A DNA stretch of 64,000 nucleotides. Source: Nitrincola sp048264025. Its GTDB lineage: Bacteria > Pseudomonadota > Gammaproteobacteria > Pseudomonadales > Balneatricaceae. The DNA is taken from contig NZ_JBLXDN010000019.1 of the NCBI RefSeq assembly GCF_048264025.1, positions 1 through 64,000 on the forward strand. The letters are read 5' to 3'. Below are positions 9,223-18,479 of the stretch, piece after piece. Both the position numbers and the translations under genes were made by a program. A model generated the notes under the pieces. That model made no database searches, was not told where the DNA came from, and saw nothing but the letters and a program-made list of their open reading frames with translations. Within the stretch, counting starts at the first letter, position 1; every line of letters starts with the position of its first letter.

Positions 9223-12200
9223 TCGCATCGTTCTGGTCAACTGGTATGTACTGGGTGCAATTGAAATTCCTATCAAGGGTAATGTGGCCATTGTCGGTCC
9301 CAACGGTTCGGGTAAATCCTCCTTGCTGGATGCGATACAAACCGTGCTGATGGGCGGGCACAAACGTAACCTGAGTTTCAACGCTTCGGCCGGTGAAAAG
9401 TCCGAGCGTTCGCTGCGTACCTACTGCCTGGGTTTCCTCGATGATCTGGGCAAAAAGGTCAATGCGCGTGAAGACTCGCTCACCTATATGGCGCTGAGCT
9501 TTTTTGATACCGAAACGGCCAAAGAAAGCTGTGTTGGCATCGCTATCAGCGCCTCTACCGCCAGTGCCGATGAAGATATTCTCGGGCGTTTTATCCTGCC
9601 GGATTTCTCTGTCACGCTGGATGATTTTTCGGTGAAGCAGGGCAGTGGACGCTTGCCGAAACCCTGGCCTGAAGTGCGTGATAATCTGTTGAAACAGTGC
9701 CCGGACATGGTGCTGGAAAAACGTGCCAGCCGTTTTGTTAAAGAGATGGTGACGCATCTGAGCCATGATGCGCAGATGCCCAATGATGATGAAAAATTCA
9801 TTAAGAACTTCAAGAATGCACTGAAATTTCTGCCAATTGACAGTCCGACACGTTTTATCCGTGAGTTCGTGCTGGATGAGAATATTGTCCACGTCGGCGC
9901 TTTCCGTAAATCGCTGGATGAATACCGGGCGATGGAACAGAAAACCCGCGAGGTGGCTAATCGTATTGCCGAGCTGGAGAAGGCTCAGGAGCTGTGCCAA
10001 GGCATCTCTCGTAACGTGAAAAACTCAGTCGAATATGAATGGGTGGTACACGAGGGCCGGTTTGAGCATGCCGACCTGAAAAAGGAAACAGCGGCCGAGC
10101 GTCTGGAAACCTATACTGAGCAGGAAGCGGCCCTGCAGACGGATCTGGAAAACAACAGCGAAGCGCTCAACACTACGCTGCAGGATCTGGCCAATACTCG
10201 TGCTGAATTGAACAATACTGATTCCGCACACAAGGTGAATGCACTGGAATCACGGATTTCAGCGCGTCAGCATGAAGTGTCGGTGGTGCGCGAAAAAATT
10301 CAGCAGGTCTACAATTTAATGCGTACCACGGTGGGCTTTTCTGAGCAGATGCACCTGTTGCCAGATAACTTTCGCCCGGTCGTGGAGCAATCCGTACAGC
10401 TATGGCGCTCCGGTGAGAACACCCTCAGTGGCATGTGGCCGGAAGCACCGGTGGAAGTGGATACCACCCTGGGTCAATTGCGTGAACTGGTCGACCCGGT
10501 ACGTAAAGCCATAGCGCGGCGTTATGAAGAATCCGTAATACGTATCAATGAATTACGTACCCAGATTCAGAGCCAGAAAAGCGCCGTGGAGCAGTTACAA
10601 CAGGGGCGGGCACCTGTGCGTCATGCCACACGTGAGCTGATCAGCCTGCTGGAAGAATACGGTATTGAATGCACGCCTATCTGTGAGCTGGTTGATATCA
10701 CCGAAGATAAATGGCGTATTGCCATCGAATCCTTCCTGGGTGCGCGCCGTGAAGCCTTGGTAGTGTCGCCGGATCGGGTTAAGGAAGCTATTACCCTCTA
10801 TCGTCGCAAGGGACGTCATCTGAAAGGCTGCCGGATTATCAACACCACCAAAACCGGTGAGTGGATCAATCGCGGCAAGCGCGGCACGCTGGTTGAGTTT
10901 ATCGAAACCGCCAATGACCATGCCCTGGCCTATATGAATCGGGCCCTCGGTGGGGTGATGGCGGTAGAAACAGAAAATGAACTGCTGCGCCATGAACGTG
11001 CCCTGACGTATGACTGCATGCTGCAGACCGAAGGTTCAACCACATCGATCAACGAGCTGAGCCCGATTATGGGTATCCGCCGTCGTGGCGATCAGTTGGC
11101 GCAGCAGGGCAAGCAGGTCGATGAAATGATCGCCGAGTTCACCACCCTGGGCAAACAGCATGAAACCCTGGAAAAACTGCGTGACTCTCTGATTCAGCTG
11201 GGTTCCGGCTTGTTGCAGGTGAATGAGCGGGTGTTTGATCTGACCAATCAGCGCGATCAACTGAATAGTGAGATTGATGGTTACCACCAGGCCATCGTCG
11301 ATCTGCGTAATCATGATGACACGGGCATTCAGTTGCGTATTGCTGAGCTGGCTGAGCAACAAAAAACCATCGAAGCGCGGCAAAAATCGCTGATGGATAA
11401 ATTGCAGAAAGTCCGCACCGGGATGATCAAGGATAACGCCTCCCTGGAAGTGCTGGACCGTGAATTGAGTGAGCATGCACAGGCTCGCAGCCGTTGTGAA
11501 GAAAACGCCCATTTTGATGCTCAGTCCGCGCAGGAAAAACGTGATTACCTGGATGAAAGCTGTGACGGTGAACTGGAGCGCATCATTTTTGAAGCGGCCA
11601 AAAAAGCTCAGAGTGAACTGCAACTGCATGAGAAAAAGAAAAATGCGGTGCGCGACGCTGTGGCGCAATATAAAGCGCGTTATCATGGCGGTGGTATGAC
11701 TCATCAGGGACTGGATAATATCAGTGCCGACTCTACCCACGAAGACCTGGAAAAATACGTTAACGAAACAGTCACTGCACTGCAGGAATCCGAGCTGGCG
11801 CTCTATACCCAGAAAGCCGAACGTGCCCGACTGGAAGCCGAAACCGCCTTCCGCTCTGACTTTGTTGCCCATCTGAATGATCAGATCGATAAGATCAAAG
11901 ATCTGATTCGTGAGCTGAATAGTCATCTTAAAAATCGTCCTTTCCACCAGGAAATGTACAGTTTTGAGATGATGCCGAACCCGGAACTAAAAGATATTCT
12001 GGAGTTGGTAGAAGCCTATACTCGGATGGATCAGGCCAATGTCGGTTCGCTGTTTGATATCAACCATGAACAGGATTCCGGGCACCGGGATGCGCTGGCT
12101 AAAATCCATGAAGTGCTGAAGAACGAGGGTGAAAGTACCCTGTTGCAGGATTACCGTAACTTCTACAACTTTGAACTGGTGGTCAAGGATCTGCAGGGTA

Positions 12201-12643
12201 ACCGCAAGACTACCCTGACCCAGCGTATTAAAACCGGTTCTGGTGGTGAGCATCAGGTACCCTTTTATGTAGCGATGGCGGCCGCACTGGGTGCAACCTA
12301 CCGCCTTAAAGAGGGTAGTGATGGCAAGCCGGTCGGTGGTATGAGCCTGTCGGTATTCGATGAAGCGTTCAATAAGCTCGATTCCGAGAACACCGTCACC
12401 TCGCTGGGCTTTATGACCGATCTGGGTCTCCAGACCATCATCGCCGCGCCGGATGAAAAGTATTCGCTGCTAAGCTCCTGCATGGATACCATCATCAACG
12501 TCTGTCGTGATGGCCGGATTGTTGATCTGGACGTGGAATTTCCAACTGAAAAAGGCAAGCAACTACTGGCCGCTGATCATCCCTACAAGATGATCGATGT
12601 TGAATCCGACACCTTTGAAGAAACGGCTACGTTGGATTTATAA
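9209..12643 (+). CDS. mksB: SMC-like ATPase MksB of the MksBEF condensin
   Basis: The protein has 1144 residues, the usual size for MksB. The Walker A motif GPNGSGKSS lies at residues 30-38. Long coiled-coil arms rich in Glu, Gln and Leu (about 240-480 and 640-940) are separated by a hinge near 490-640. The ABC signature region TGSGGEHQVPFYVAMAAALG is near 1010 and Walker B VFDEAFNKLD near 1049. The start is the ATG giving MKQLNRIVLVNW, inside the end of mksE. The earlier in-frame start would only translate mksE sequence in another frame. No MksG/JetD nuclease gene follows; a convergent gene lies 56 bases downstream. The complex is therefore more likely a chromosome organiser than a plasmid-destroying Wadjet system. 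Confidence 0.92.
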   Translation: MKQLNRIVLVNWYVLGAIEIPIKGNVAIVGPNGSGKSSLLDAIQTVLMGGHKRNLSFNASAGEKSERSLRTYCLGFLDDLGKKVNAREDSLTYMALSFFDTETAKESCVGIAISASTASADEDILGRFILPDFSVTLDDFSVKQGSGRLPKPWPEVRDNLLKQCPDMVLEKRASRFVKEMVTHLSHDAQMPNDDEKFIKNFKNALKFLPIDSPTRFIREFVLDENIVHVGAFRKSLDEYRAMEQKTREVANRIAELEKAQELCQGISRNVKNSVEYEWVVHEGRFEHADLKKETAAERLETYTEQEAALQTDLENNSEALNTTLQDLANTRAELNNTDSAHKVNALESRISARQHEVSVVREKIQQVYNLMRTTVGFSEQMHLLPDNFRPVVEQSVQLWRSGENTLSGMWPEAPVEVDTTLGQLRELVDPVRKAIARRYEESVIRINELRTQIQSQKSAVEQLQQGRAPVRHATRELISLLEEYGIECTPICELVDITEDKWRIAIESFLGARREALVVSPDRVKEAITLYRRKGRHLKGCRIINTTKTGEWINRGKRGTLVEFIETANDHALAYMNRALGGVMAVETENELLRHERALTYDCMLQTEGSTTSINELSPIMGIRRRGDQLAQQGKQVDEMIAEFTTLGKQHETLEKLRDSLIQLGSGLLQVNERVFDLTNQRDQLNSEIDGYHQAIVDLRNHDDTGIQLRIAELAEQQKTIEARQKSLMDKLQKVRTGMIKDNASLEVLDRELSEHAQARSRCEENAHFDAQSAQEKRDYLDESCDGELERIIFEAAKKAQSELQLHEKKKNAVRDAVAQYKARYHGGGMTHQGLDNISADSTHEDLEKYVNETVTALQESELALYTQKAERARLEAETAFRSDFVAHLNDQIDKIKDLIRELNSHLKNRPFHQEMYSFEMMPNPELKDILELVEAYTRMDQANVGSLFDINHEQDSGHRDALAKIHEVLKNEGESTLLQDYRNFYNFELVVKDLQGNRKTTLTQRIKTGSGGEHQVPFYVAMAAALGATYRLKEGSDGKPVGGMSLSVFDEAFNKLDSENTVTSLGFMTDLGLQTIIAAPDEKYSLLSSCMDTIINVCRDGRIVDLDVEFPTEKGKQLLAADHPYKMIDVESDTFEETATLDL

Positions 12644-12650
12644 GTCGCAA

Positions 12651-12682
12651 CATGCCTGCCGAACAGCATTTCGGCAGGTATG
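12651..12682. terminator. Hairpin between convergent mksB and HD-GYP genes
   Basis: A nine-base perfect stem (CCTGCCGAA / TTCGGCAGG), extended by four more pairs including one G-T, encloses a six-base loop. There is no T-run on either strand, so it is a weak or factor-dependent terminator usable from both sides. Confidence 0.55.
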
Positions 12683-12699
12683 CTATTAACCAAAGGCGT

Positions 12700-15354
12700 T
12701 TATCTAAGATAATCCTGGATAGCTTCCAATCCGGCGGCATCACAGTTAAAACGTTGTTGTTCAACTTGTACTCCGGTAGCTGCCAGCGGTGAGTCAGTGA
12801 CTGGATCGTTGGTTTGTAGCCAGCCATCGGGTGCATTGATAATGACAAAATCATCGCCCATCACCCGGAAAATCATTGCTCCAGGGCAGTGCGTCTGAAG
12901 CCAGCTTGCAAAGGCCTGGAGTAACTGATTTCCGGCATGCCAGCCATGCTTTACATTAAAAGCGGCAAACTCGTGTAGCAATAACATCTGTAACGAGTGA
13001 AAGTGCTTGTGCATCTCTCGTTGCAGCATAAAGCGCAGGTATTCAGCATTGTAGAGACCGGTCAACTGGTCATTGAAAAAGTAGGCGAAACGTTGACGCT
13101 CCAGATCCGAATCAGGGAGTTGTTCTGCGTGCGGCTGACTGTCAACATCAATGGATTGCAGTGTTTCCACGGCGGCTTCAACAACTGCCAAATCGTAATG
13201 TATATTGGCCAGTCTCTGCAGTTCTGCAAGCGCTTCTTCGACCGTTTTGCGGGGTTTGTAAATTCGGTTGGAGGTCATGGCATCAAAGGAGTCGGCCACA
13301 GCCATAATCCGAGCGGGCAGGGGGATATCACCGTCCTTCAGACCCTGAGGATAACCACTGCCATCGAGGCGTTCATGGTGGTGACGCATCAACTCTGCCA
13401 GGTCTTTGTACATTTCAATGGCGGAGAGAGTTTCGTAGCCTACGCTGACGTGCTGCTTGATCAGTTCGTACTCCAGTGGGGTCAGACTACCAGGTTTTAG
13501 TAATACCGCATCAGGAATGATGATCTTGCCAATATCATGCAGGGTCGAGGCCTTTACCAGCTGTTGCACTTCTTGTTCATCGAGCCCCATCTTGCGGGCA
13601 ATTAACTCTGCATAGCAAGCTACTCGACGTGTATGGCCGGCAGTATAGGTGTCACGTTTCTCAATCAAATCCACCATTGCCAGAATAGTTTCTTCATAAT
13701 TGCTGATACGGGAGGCTTCGGCACGCTCACTTTCATCTCGCCGGATAAAGGCATGCATAGCAAAGCCTAAGTCACCTGCGAGTTGTTCGAGCATGCTGAT
13801 TTCATCATCGTCGAAACCAGAGGGGCGATGGGTGTAAACACAGAGCACACCCATCGCTGTAGAGAAGGCATCAGAACGCAGTGGCAGCAGTGCGGCGGAG
13901 GTTAGCTCCAAAGTATCGGCATTCAAATTGCCCAGATCAGAGGCTGTGAGTATCCTCAATGTGTTGTCTTGAATGACGTTTTTGACATGTTTAAGGGAAA
14001 GTTGATGCTGTGTCAGTGCCACTAGTTGCTCGGTGGAACCGTAAGAACTGACCAGACGTTCCGCTTCGATTACGCCGGTTTTAAAGCCAGCCACCCAGGC
14101 GAAACGATATTCTGGATGTGATACTAGCCGGTCACAGGCGGATTTCAGCATCTCTATTCTATGTGAAGAGGTAATAATAATTTGGTTCACATCGGCGACG
14201 GTTTGTACTATGCGACGCAGGTATTGTTCATGCTCCAGTAGGCTTTCGATGCGATTGGTACGTTCCTCGACCCGTTGTTCTAACTGGTTATTAAGCTGGC
14301 TCAGGGTTCCTTGCTGTGACTGAAGGCGTCGGTTCATATGAACGACGTAGAGAAGAACAACGGCACTGGCAATCAGCACCAGCAGCGTTATCAACAGATA
14401 CTGCCAGTAGCGCTGCAGGGTATCGATCAGAGTCAGATTGTTCAGGTAGGTATAGGGTTCCAGTTTCAATTCGCGTAACAGCTCATGCACTGGTTGATAG
14501 TTTTGCGACAGCGTCCAGCCTGCGCCGTATGCGGAGTGAAACACTAAAGTGCTCTCGGGCATGTTGAACAGTGCAATGGCAACCTCCATGGCCAGGGTGT
14601 CAGCAACGTGCGGAAGCTTGGCCAGGGGCCACTCGGGGTAGAGTGCTGTACTCAAACGATAGGGAAAGCCCACCACATTTCGTTCGGCCAGTACAAAAAA
14701 ATCAGAAAGCTGAATGGTGTTTTCTAACGCCATCTGCTCCAGCGTGCCTGTGCGGATAAAACCCACATCCGCATCGCCTTGCTGAACGGCATTAACCACG
14801 GCGTCATGAGTCTGCAGAAAGGTCAGTTCCCTAAAACTGCTAGCAGTGAGTCCGTGATGGTGGAGTTCCCGCAAGCCAGTCTGCCAGCCACCAAATGATG
14901 AAGGATCCACAGCAGCAATACGCTTGCCTTTCAGGTCACTGAGTAGGCGAATATCATCGCTGTCTACATTTGAAAAAATCACACCACCAAATTTGTTAAT
15001 CGCGACGGCATCGGCATTTCGGGTATAGAAAGTGGCAACCGCACTGGCACCATAGAGTTTTTCCAGCTTAACAAAAAATGATGAGTTAGCAATGATGAAG
15101 TCGACTTTACGCTGTCGGGTAGCCAAGTGGACTTCATCAAATCCCAGTGGGACTAGTTCAAATTGGTGTTCCGGTAATGTCTGATTCAAATGCTCCAGCA
15201 TAGGTTGCCAGGCTTCAGTGACTTTGGCATCGCCTCGAAGACTCAGTACGCCAATGCTTACATCGGCTATTGCTGGGGAGGGGATCAATATTCCTAAAAA
15301 TAACAGTTTCAGTATCCAGCCCTTAGGCAAACTGTCGATTTGAAATAGTGACAT
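12700..15354 (-). CDS. Membrane HD-GYP c-di-GMP phosphodiesterase with PhnD-like sensor, GAF and degenerate GGDEF
   Basis: This is an 884-residue signalling protein. After a signal peptide, residues about 30-290 form a PhnD/phosphonate-type periplasmic binding domain (segments SFGGWQTGLRELHHHGL and QQGDADVGFI). A single membrane span lies near 320-337, then a short coiled coil, a GAF domain (about 400-530) and a full HD-GYP domain. HTRRVACYAELIA, HDIGKIIIPD, HHERLDGSGYP and ARIMAVADSFDAMTS are all intact, so c-di-GMP hydrolysis is expected. The last 100 residues look like a GGDEF domain (FNDQLTGLYN) whose active loop reads MGDDF, so cyclase activity is doubtful. The gene is alone on its strand. 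A phosphonate-like or other small oxyanion ligand is an inference. Confidence 0.88.
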   Translation of the reverse strand: MSLFQIDSLPKGWILKLLFLGILIPSPAIADVSIGVLSLRGDAKVTEAWQPMLEHLNQTLPEHQFELVPLGFDEVHLATRQRKVDFIIANSSFFVKLEKLYGASAVATFYTRNADAVAINKFGGVIFSNVDSDDIRLLSDLKGKRIAAVDPSSFGGWQTGLRELHHHGLTASSFRELTFLQTHDAVVNAVQQGDADVGFIRTGTLEQMALENTIQLSDFFVLAERNVVGFPYRLSTALYPEWPLAKLPHVADTLAMEVAIALFNMPESTLVFHSAYGAGWTLSQNYQPVHELLRELKLEPYTYLNNLTLIDTLQRYWQYLLITLLVLIASAVVLLYVVHMNRRLQSQQGTLSQLNNQLEQRVEERTNRIESLLEHEQYLRRIVQTVADVNQIIITSSHRIEMLKSACDRLVSHPEYRFAWVAGFKTGVIEAERLVSSYGSTEQLVALTQHQLSLKHVKNVIQDNTLRILTASDLGNLNADTLELTSAALLPLRSDAFSTAMGVLCVYTHRPSGFDDDEISMLEQLAGDLGFAMHAFIRRDESERAEASRISNYEETILAMVDLIEKRDTYTAGHTRRVACYAELIARKMGLDEQEVQQLVKASTLHDIGKIIIPDAVLLKPGSLTPLEYELIKQHVSVGYETLSAIEMYKDLAELMRHHHERLDGSGYPQGLKDGDIPLPARIMAVADSFDAMTSNRIYKPRKTVEEALAELQRLANIHYDLAVVEAAVETLQSIDVDSQPHAEQLPDSDLERQRFAYFFNDQLTGLYNAEYLRFMLQREMHKHFHSLQMLLLHEFAAFNVKHGWHAGNQLLQAFASWLQTHCPGAMIFRVMGDDFVIINAPDGWLQTNDPVTDSPLAATGVQVEQQRFNCDAAGLEAIQDYLR

Positions 15355-15420
15355 TGGACCTGACCTTAGGGCGTAACCAAAAAATAGAAATTGGCTGATG
15401 ACTTCCTGTCCCGTTCATCT

Positions 15421-15445
15421 ATAACCCTGGGGGGTTCAGGGTTAT
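15421..15445. terminator. Hairpin after the 218-residue gene
   Basis: Nine-base perfect inverted repeat ATAACCCTG / CAGGGTTAT with a seven-base loop, placed 32 bases past the stop of the minus-strand gene at 15477. No T-run follows, so terminator function is plausible but not certain. Confidence 0.5.
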
Positions 15446-15476
15446 AGCAAGAGTATGGCATGTGTTCAAGTAAGAC

Positions 15477-16133
15477 TCAAAGTTTTACATCCAGGCTACG
15501 CAGGTGGCGTGGTGGTGCAGTGTGTTTCAGGCGACAATCGATGCGTGCCTGACCATCCAAATAAAGTGTAACCATCTGATCTCTTAGGTCAAATTGCCAA
15601 CGATAGGGTTCAGTACACAGGGATAGTATGACTGAGTGCGGACTGAGTGGTGCGGCTGATTTAAGTGACAACCAAGCATCGTATTGCTCATCATATAATA
15701 GCTGAGCTATTTGCCTGGCTGAAAAGTGCCCTGGAGATAGTGGTTCTTGTGGAAGCATAACGCGGCTTGCCGATTGTAAGCGGGGTTCTCGGGCAAAGCT
15801 TTTGCGTACACTTAACTCGGCGGGGAGATTAAACTGGGCATTGTCGCGGACATTACTGTTAAATTCCAGGCTATTCAGGCCTTCCAGAACGGCCTTCAGA
15901 CTCCAATTACAGCGCTTGATTAACTGCCAGGCCGGCTCAAGACTGGAACGTGCTCCCAGCGTATAACGGATCGGATCGGAAGGACTGGTATTGAGCTGCG
16001 TTAATTGCAGAAAGGTGCTTTGAAAGTCCACCAGTGTGGCTTGGTCATCGACCAAGCAGTAAGGTACCTCCCGTCTAAAAAAATTCAGCCAGGCTTCGCG
16101 TGATTCAAGTGAGGGTAGGATACGGATCAACAT
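15477..16133 (-). CDS. Uncharacterised 218-residue protein
   Basis: I do not recognise a family. The protein is soluble, with no signal peptide or membrane span. It is rich in Leu, Arg and Ser, with an aromatic N-terminal segment (EAWLNFFRREVPYCLVDD) and a C-terminal half that looks beta-rich (WQFDLRDQMVTLYLDGQARIDC). It is divergent from the small outer-membrane protein gene, with 123 bases between the starts, and is followed by a hairpin. Codon use resembles its neighbours and the opposite frames are broken, which supports it as a real gene. Confidence 0.6.
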   Translation of the reverse strand: MLIRILPSLESREAWLNFFRREVPYCLVDDQATLVDFQSTFLQLTQLNTSPSDPIRYTLGARSSLEPAWQLIKRCNWSLKAVLEGLNSLEFNSNVRDNAQFNLPAELSVRKSFAREPRLQSASRVMLPQEPLSPGHFSARQIAQLLYDEQYDAWLSLKSAAPLSPHSVILSLCTEPYRWQFDLRDQMVTLYLDGQARIDCRLKHTAPPRHLRSLDVKL

Positions 16134-16256
16134 GCTCGGTATTGTAACGCAACCTTTTCAATATAGTGCATCTGTGTGACCCAAAATAGGGGGGTGTTTT
16201 GTCGAAAGGCTGCATCAAGCGGTATACTTAGATTACCTAATTATCAGGAGCGACCT

Positions 16257-16805
16257 ATGACTGCAAAATTTCTGGCACTTGTTCTGCTATTGTCGCTGGG
16301 TTTTACCGTTCAGGCTCAGGCTGGCACAGGTAACTTGTTCATGCAGGGTGGTGAGTTGTTAGTGCAAACCTCGTTATGGACTAAGCATTACAGTAAAGAC
16401 CCTGAGCATAACGAAAATCAGCGCCTGCTGAATATTGAGTGGACCTTCGCTGAAACAGACCCCTCTGTTCATCGTCCAGCCGGTGGAGACTGGCGTGATG
16501 AGATACGCTGGTTGGTTGGAGGGGCTAGCTTTAAAAACTCGTTTGATCAGCGTAGCACCTATCTGTATGCCGGTGGCCGTTATGATTATTTCGATACTGG
16601 AGACACTCGGGCTTATGCCAAACTGACAGCCGGTTTGCTGCATGGCTACCGTGGTGAGTACCGGGATAAAATTCCATTAAACCATCTGGGTGTAGCACCC
16701 GCTATTTTGCCTGCTTTTGGTGTCGAGCATCGCCGGATTAATGTTGAAATGATTCCTTTCGGAACGGCGGGTGTGATGTTTAATATTGGCTATGTATTTC
16801 GTTGA
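16257..16805 (+). CDS. Small outer-membrane beta-barrel protein (PagP-like)
   Basis: From the ATG with a CAGGAG box eight bases ahead the product has 182 residues. A clear signal peptide ends VQAQA-GTG. The mature part alternates polar and aromatic residues (LWTKHYSKDPEHNENQRLLNIEW, YLYAGGRYDYF, GYRGEYRDKIPL) and ends with an aromatic strand, FNIGYVFR, as expected of an eight-stranded barrel. The N-terminal WTKHY and the NSF(D/G)QRS motif recall PagP-like lipid A palmitoyltransferase relatives, but I cannot confirm catalytic residues. It lies 18 bases before the DUF3422 gene and may be co-transcribed. An in-frame start 81 bases earlier lacks a binding site. Confidence 0.65.
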   Translation: MTAKFLALVLLLSLGFTVQAQAGTGNLFMQGGELLVQTSLWTKHYSKDPEHNENQRLLNIEWTFAETDPSVHRPAGGDWRDEIRWLVGGASFKNSFDQRSTYLYAGGRYDYFDTGDTRAYAKLTAGLLHGYRGEYRDKIPLNHLGVAPAILPAFGVEHRRINVEMIPFGTAGVMFNIGYVFR

Positions 16806-16823
16806 TGCCCCGGAGCTGTTGAA

Positions 16824-18149
16824 ATGACGTTTGCGATGTTTCATCTGGAGCAGCATCCGCTGCGCACTGCATTATATGATGAGCTCCACTCCCGACCTTT
16901 TCAGGTTATTCCCTGTCCAGCAAAAGTGACCCACCTTGCCTTGCTGACAACTCCAGAACAGAAAATAGCCCAGTTCGAGCATTTGTGTGAATTGCATCGA
17001 CTCATGGGTGTACCTGAACCACGGGATGATGTTCGTTGTTATGAAAAAAGTTTTGGCAATTTTCGTATACGCCGTGAGCAGCATATGGAGTTTGCTTCTT
17101 ATACCTTCATCAATCTCGGGGCTGTAGGCGAGCAAAAAGACCCTTTTACTGAGACTGGGCTGACACCGCTGCCGTCAGAGTGGTTGGATGATTTGGCTGG
17201 ACAGGTAGTGGCTGCGTTTCATCTGCAGTTACAGCATGTCACTCATCCACCCGAAGCGGATATTTCAATTATCCGTCCGGCTTTTGAAGGCAGTCGCCTG
17301 GTGGGCAGTTGTCCACAGAATGGCAGTGCGCGAGTCTGGGGTAGCTTTCGTCTGCATAGTGATGGCTTTGGGCGCTTTATGGTGCTTAACAATAGCATGT
17401 CTAACAGTCAGTTAGGGCGCTTGACCCAGCGGCTGATGGAGATAGAAACCTATCGGTTAATGTCACTTCTGGCGGTATCGCTGGCGCGCGAAATTTCACC
17501 TGATCTGAGTGACATGGACCAGCAACTGGCGCGCATCACTCAAAGTCTGGCCGATCGTCATCACGTGGATGAAAAAGCGATATTGGGTGAGTTGACCGAT
17601 ATGGCGGCTAGCATCGAAGCTTTTCGGGCGAGATCAACCTTCCGCTTTTCAGCCACGCGTGCTTATCACCGGTTGGTACTGACGCGCCTGGAAGAGTTAC
17701 GTGAAGATGAAATGTCAGGCCATCTGACTATTCGTGAATTTATGACACGTCGACTCACTCCGGCAGTAAAAACCTGTGAATCTGTAGCCTACCGCCTGGA
17801 AGATCTGTCGCGTCGAGTGGATCGGGTATCGGATATGATGCGGACCCGGGTGGAACTATCAATCCAGCATCAGAATCAGTCACTGCTGACGTCAATGGAT
17901 AAACGCTCTCAAGTTCAATTGATGATGCAGCATACCGTGGAAGGTTTGTCGGTTGTGGCAATTAGCTATTATGTGGTTGGATTGCTCAAATACCTACTGG
18001 ATGCTGTTTATGATGCGGGCCTGGCGTTTGACAAGTCGTTGGTTACAGGCGGGATGATACCGCTGGTGATATTTTTGGTCTGGTTTAGTGTGCGCCATAT
18101 TCATCATCATTTTATAAAATTAGCTGAAAAGAAGCAGGAAAAACTATGA
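16824..18149 (+). CDS. DUF3422 family membrane protein
   Basis: The 441-residue protein opens with the family hallmark HPLRTALYDELHSRPF, and the middle carries GSRLVGSCPQNGSARVWGSFRLHSDGFGRFMV. Long helices (about 270-370) follow, then two membrane spans at the C terminus (about 375-400 and 413-430), ending in a basic His-rich tail. Function is unknown. The shape, a cytosolic domain tethered by a C-terminal hairpin, suggests a membrane-bound regulator or a relative of ion-channel partners. The stop overlaps the bolA start by four bases (ATGA). Confidence 0.85.
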   Translation: MTFAMFHLEQHPLRTALYDELHSRPFQVIPCPAKVTHLALLTTPEQKIAQFEHLCELHRLMGVPEPRDDVRCYEKSFGNFRIRREQHMEFASYTFINLGAVGEQKDPFTETGLTPLPSEWLDDLAGQVVAAFHLQLQHVTHPPEADISIIRPAFEGSRLVGSCPQNGSARVWGSFRLHSDGFGRFMVLNNSMSNSQLGRLTQRLMEIETYRLMSLLAVSLAREISPDLSDMDQQLARITQSLADRHHVDEKAILGELTDMAASIEAFRARSTFRFSATRAYHRLVLTRLEELREDEMSGHLTIREFMTRRLTPAVKTCESVAYRLEDLSRRVDRVSDMMRTRVELSIQHQNQSLLTSMDKRSQVQLMMQHTVEGLSVVAISYYVVGLLKYLLDAVYDAGLAFDKSLVTGGMIPLVIFLVWFSVRHIHHHFIKLAEKKQEKL

Positions 18150-18454
18150 GTGTAGCAGAACGTATTGAAATGCTGTTGCGTGAGGGTATGCAGGTAGACG
18201 AAGTGCTGCTTGAAAATGAAAGCCATATGCACGCGGGTCCCGCCACTGAAAGTCACTTTAAATTGGCCTTGGTCAGCCCTGATTTTGATGGCTTGGTTAA
18301 GGTACGGCGGCATCAGAAAGTCTATGGCCTGGTTGCTGAGCTGATGCAAAATCCTATCCATGCCTTGGCGATGCATCTCTATACACCCCAAGAGTGGCAG
18401 ACTCAACAGGGCAATGTACCCGTATCACCCAACTGTATGGGCGCTCACAAGTAA
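18146..18454 (+). CDS. BolA family protein
   Basis: A 102-residue BolA protein. Members of this family bind monothiol glutaredoxins and Fe-S clusters and affect cell shape and stress response. The signature runs from ENESHMHAGPATESHFKLALVSPDF through GLVKVRRHQKVYGLV to NPIHALAMHLYTPQEW. Translation is coupled to the DUF3422 gene. It is convergent with the LysR gene, only five bases separating the two stops. Confidence 0.9.
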   Translation: MSVAERIEMLLREGMQVDEVLLENESHMHAGPATESHFKLALVSPDFDGLVKVRRHQKVYGLVAELMQNPIHALAMHLYTPQEWQTQQGNVPVSPNCMGAHK

Positions 18455-18479
18455 CCGGTTTAGACTGGCTTGAAACCGG
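18455..18479. terminator. Hairpin shared by convergent bolA and LysR genes
   Basis: Inverted repeat CCGGTTT / AAACCGG with an 11-base loop begins right after the bolA stop and includes the LysR stop codon. It has no T-run. Confidence 0.4.

Noticed and set aside
9095..10000. A 301-residue minus-strand frame, and a similar one at 11036-11947
   Set aside because: Both lie antisense inside mksB and reflect its codon bias; no start signals or motifs support them.
7190..12643. A Wadjet anti-plasmid defence system
   Set aside because: Kleisin, MksE and SMC genes are present but the JetD/MksG nuclease is missing at the locus, so a defence call is not supported.
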